Shown piece by piece: positions 30,633 to 32,427 of a stretch of DNA of 32,427 nucleotides (positions are counted from its first letter, which is position 1; the number at the start of each line of letters is the position of its first letter). Under the pieces are notes generated by a model that saw nothing but the letters and a program-made list of their open reading frames with translations, was not told the DNA's origin and did not search any database. The DNA comes from Pelagilacustribacter hypolimneticus (GTDB taxonomy: Bacteria > Pseudomonadota > Alphaproteobacteria > Pelagibacterales > Pelagibacteraceae), in contig CBDDXH010000005.1 in the NCBI GenBank assembly GCA_965235125.1, positions 1-32,427 of the forward strand, given 5' to 3'. Made by a program: the position numbers and the translations under genes.

Positions 30633-32380
30633 AATTAGTTTCTGTGAGAGGAAAAGACTGGATTTCAAAACAATTTAATATTGATGAAATTGAATTTTTT
30701 AAAACAAATTATTTTATAGATGAAATTGTTGCAAAACTTCTTTCAATTAGAAAAATCAAAAAAGAAGAGGTTAAGTTTTTTCTTGATTCCTCTATCAAGA
30801 ATATTCTACCTAACCCATTTATTTTAAAAGACATGGATAAAGCCATTGATAGAGCTGTAGTTGCTATCACAAATAAAGAAAAAATAGGTATATTTGGTGA
30901 TTATGATGTTGATGGAGCAACATCTGTTGCAATTTTAGGACAATACTTCAAAAACTTAAATATTAATTTTGAAATTTATATACCCGACAGAAAAACAGAA
31001 GGTTTCGGTCCAAATCAGAAAGCTTTTTTAGAACTAATAAACAAAGGTGTTAATTTAATTTTCACTGTAGATTGCGGTACATTATCTTTTGAACCAATGA
31101 ATTTTGCAAAAAATAAAAATATCGATGTTATTATTCTTGATCATCATCAGTCAGAAATAAATTTACCTAACGCTCACTCCATTGTTAATCCTTGCAGATT
31201 TGATGATAGATCTGAACTTAACTATCTTTGCGCTGCTGGAGTATGTTTTTTATTTTTAATTGCATTAAACAAAAGATTAAGAGAACAAGATTGGTTTAAG
31301 TCAAATAATATTGTTGAGCTTGATCTAATAAATATACTTGATTTAGTTTCCTTAGGGACTGTTTGTGATGTTGTTCCATTAATCGGACTAAATCGAGCTA
31401 TTGTTCGACAGGGTCTTAAAGTTTTAAAAAGAAAAAAAAATTTAGGTTTAAAAACATTAATCGAATTAAATAATATTGAAAATGATATTACAGCGTATCA
31501 TTTAGGCTATATTCTTGGCCCACGAATTAATGCTGGAGGAAGAGTTGGTAAATCATCTCATGGTGCAAATTTGTTATTAAATAATAATGCTCAAGAAACA
31601 TTTAAAATTGCAACTGAGTTAAATAATTACAATAAAGAAAGGCAAATTCTTGAATCTGATTTATTAAACAAAATATTAAATACAAATTATAAAAATATCT
31701 CAGATCCGATAATCATTTTACATGGAGAGAATTGGCATGAAGGAATTATTGGTATTATAGCAGCAAGAGTAAAAGAGAAATATAATAAACCAACAATTAT
31801 TATTTCCACTACCTCTGATCTTGGTAAAGGATCAGCAAGATCTATTTATGGTTTTGATATGGGTTCAACTATTATCGGTGCTGTTCAAACTGGGTTGTTA
31901 ATTAAGGGTGGGGGTCATAAAATGGCAGCTGGATTTACTATAAGTGTCGAAAAAATCGAAGAATTTAAAGAATTTGTTTTAAAAAAATTTAGATCAATAA
32001 ATATAAATTTAGATGATCAAAAAAAATATTATTTCGATGCAGAAATTGCTCCATCTGCAGTGAATATAGATTTTTTTGAGAAAGTAAATCTGCTCGCTCC
32101 TTTTGGATCTGGAAATGCAGAACCTAAATTTTTAATAAAGGATTTAAAAGTATTGAACTCAAAAATTGTAGGTGAAAAACATATTAAATCTGTATTATTA
32201 GGATCAGACTCATCAACTATAAAAACTATATCCTTTAATTCAGTTGAAACAGATTTAAGCCCATATTTATTAAAAAAAAATATGAAATTCTTTAACATCG
32301 TCGGTAAATTGAGTCTAAACGAATGGAGAAGTCAAAAAAATGTAGAGTTTATTATTGATGATATATCTGTTATTAAATAG
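30629..32380 (+). CDS. recJ: Single-stranded-DNA-specific exonuclease RecJ
   Basis: RecJ degrades single-stranded DNA 5' to 3' in RecFOR recombination and mismatch repair, complementing recO in this window. The 583-residue protein has the DHH-family motifs: GDYDVDGATS (Asp91, Asp93, Asp95), TVDCGT (Asp148), LDHHQSE (Asp171-His172-His173) and a later aspartate region LVSLGTVCDVVPL. The DHHA1 domain shows GKGSARS and GGGHKMAAGFTI, and an OB-like C-terminal domain starts near 460 with LLAPFGSGNAEPKF. Length is normal. It overlaps glpX by four bases and ends 11 bases before a tRNA gene. Confidence 0.96.
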   Translation: MKLVSVRGKDWISKQFNIDEIEFFKTNYFIDEIVAKLLSIRKIKKEEVKFFLDSSIKNILPNPFILKDMDKAIDRAVVAITNKEKIGIFGDYDVDGATSVAILGQYFKNLNINFEIYIPDRKTEGFGPNQKAFLELINKGVNLIFTVDCGTLSFEPMNFAKNKNIDVIILDHHQSEINLPNAHSIVNPCRFDDRSELNYLCAAGVCFLFLIALNKRLREQDWFKSNNIVELDLINILDLVSLGTVCDVVPLIGLNRAIVRQGLKVLKRKKNLGLKTLIELNNIENDITAYHLGYILGPRINAGGRVGKSSHGANLLLNNNAQETFKIATELNNYNKERQILESDLLNKILNTNYKNISDPIIILHGENWHEGIIGIIAARVKEKYNKPTIIISTTSDLGKGSARSIYGFDMGSTIIGAVQTGLLIKGGGHKMAAGFTISVEKIEEFKEFVLKKFRSININLDDQKKYYFDAEIAPSAVNIDFFEKVNLLAPFGSGNAEPKFLIKDLKVLNSKIVGEKHIKSVLLGSDSSTIKTISFNSVETDLSPYLLKKNMKFFNIVGKLSLNEWRSQKNVEFIIDDISVIK

Positions 32381-32391
32381 TCGAAAAAATA

Positions 32392-32427
32392 GGTCCCATC
32401 GTCTATCGGTTAGGACACGTGGTTTTC
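32392..32427 (+). tRNA. tRNA-Glu(TTC), 5' part, cut by window end
   Basis: GGTCCCA (32392-32398) fits a seven-base acceptor strand, followed by TC, a D arm GTCTATCGGTTAGGAC, and an anticodon strand CGTGG (32418-32422) with loop TTTTC to the last base. The loop places anticodon TTC at 32425-32427. The D-arm and anticodon pattern is that of glutamate tRNAs. The 3' half, which would confirm the pairing, lies outside. Confidence 0.85.

Noticed and set aside
1..32427. Mobile elements, CRISPR, prophage, toxin-antitoxin or defence genes
   Set aside because: Nearly every base belongs to a recognisable housekeeping gene; no direct repeat arrays, transposase, integrase or nuclease-methylase pair was seen.

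Overview
This window is chromosomal core DNA from a streamlined, very A+T-rich alphaproteobacterium, most likely SAR11 (Candidatus Pelagibacter or a near relative). Three things point there: strong A/T bias with Lys/Asn/Ile-rich proteins and long A/T runs; gene-to-gene spacing near zero, with many ATGA, TAATG or longer overlaps; and a thiamin-pyrophosphate riboswitch in front of a sodium:solute symporter of the ThiV type. Gene orders are alphaproteobacterial (pyrE-pdxJ-acpS-lepB-rnc-recO, nrdR-ribD-ribE-ribBX-ribH-nusB, rplM-rpsI-argC, hom-glpX-recJ). The exact clade cannot be fixed from the sequence alone.

Layout. (1) 27-1589: TPP riboswitch and thiV, convergent with rarD (minus). (2) 2555-2647: tRNA-Ser(GCT), followed by a minus-strand soluble lytic transglycosylase. 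(3) 5027-12368: one plus-strand train, dapA-smpB-folK-rsh-pyrE-pdxJ-acpS-lepB-rnc-recO, covering lysine/cell-wall precursor, ribosome rescue, folate, (p)ppGpp, pyrimidine, vitamin B6, acyl-carrier, secretion, RNA processing and DNA repair. (4) hemB on the minus strand, 3'-overlapping recO. (5) 13437-19135: rpiB-glyA-nrdR-ribD-ribE-ribBX-ribH-nusB, with riboflavin synthesis at its centre, then the proton-pumping pyrophosphatase hppA. (6) bamE (minus), overlapping head-to-head with a cytochrome bc1 assembly chaperone gene, then rpmF-plsX-ihfA-merR-type regulator-rpmG. (7) A minus-strand chorismate mutase, then ctaA, rplM-rpsI-argC, an unrecognised lipoprotein gene, and hom-glpX-recJ. (8) The 5' part of tRNA-Glu(TTC), cut by the window end exactly after its anticodon.

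I found no mobile element, CRISPR array, prophage, toxin-antitoxin pair or restriction system, and no wholly new multi-gene system. No gene-free stretch exceeds 300 bases; the longest are about 90 bases. The points worth a second look are departures from the norm inside core genes: a (p)ppGpp synthetase/hydrolase that has lost most of the region between its TGS and ACT domains; a RibBA whose cyclohydrolase II half has no zinc cysteines; a lumazine synthase with Asn at the catalytic His position; an NrdR zinc ribbon with CxC instead of CxxC; era, rpoZ and fabH missing from otherwise familiar neighbourhoods; a lipoprotein with two Cys pairs separated by a long charged linker; and divergent promoters squeezed into 38 bases or into coding sequence.
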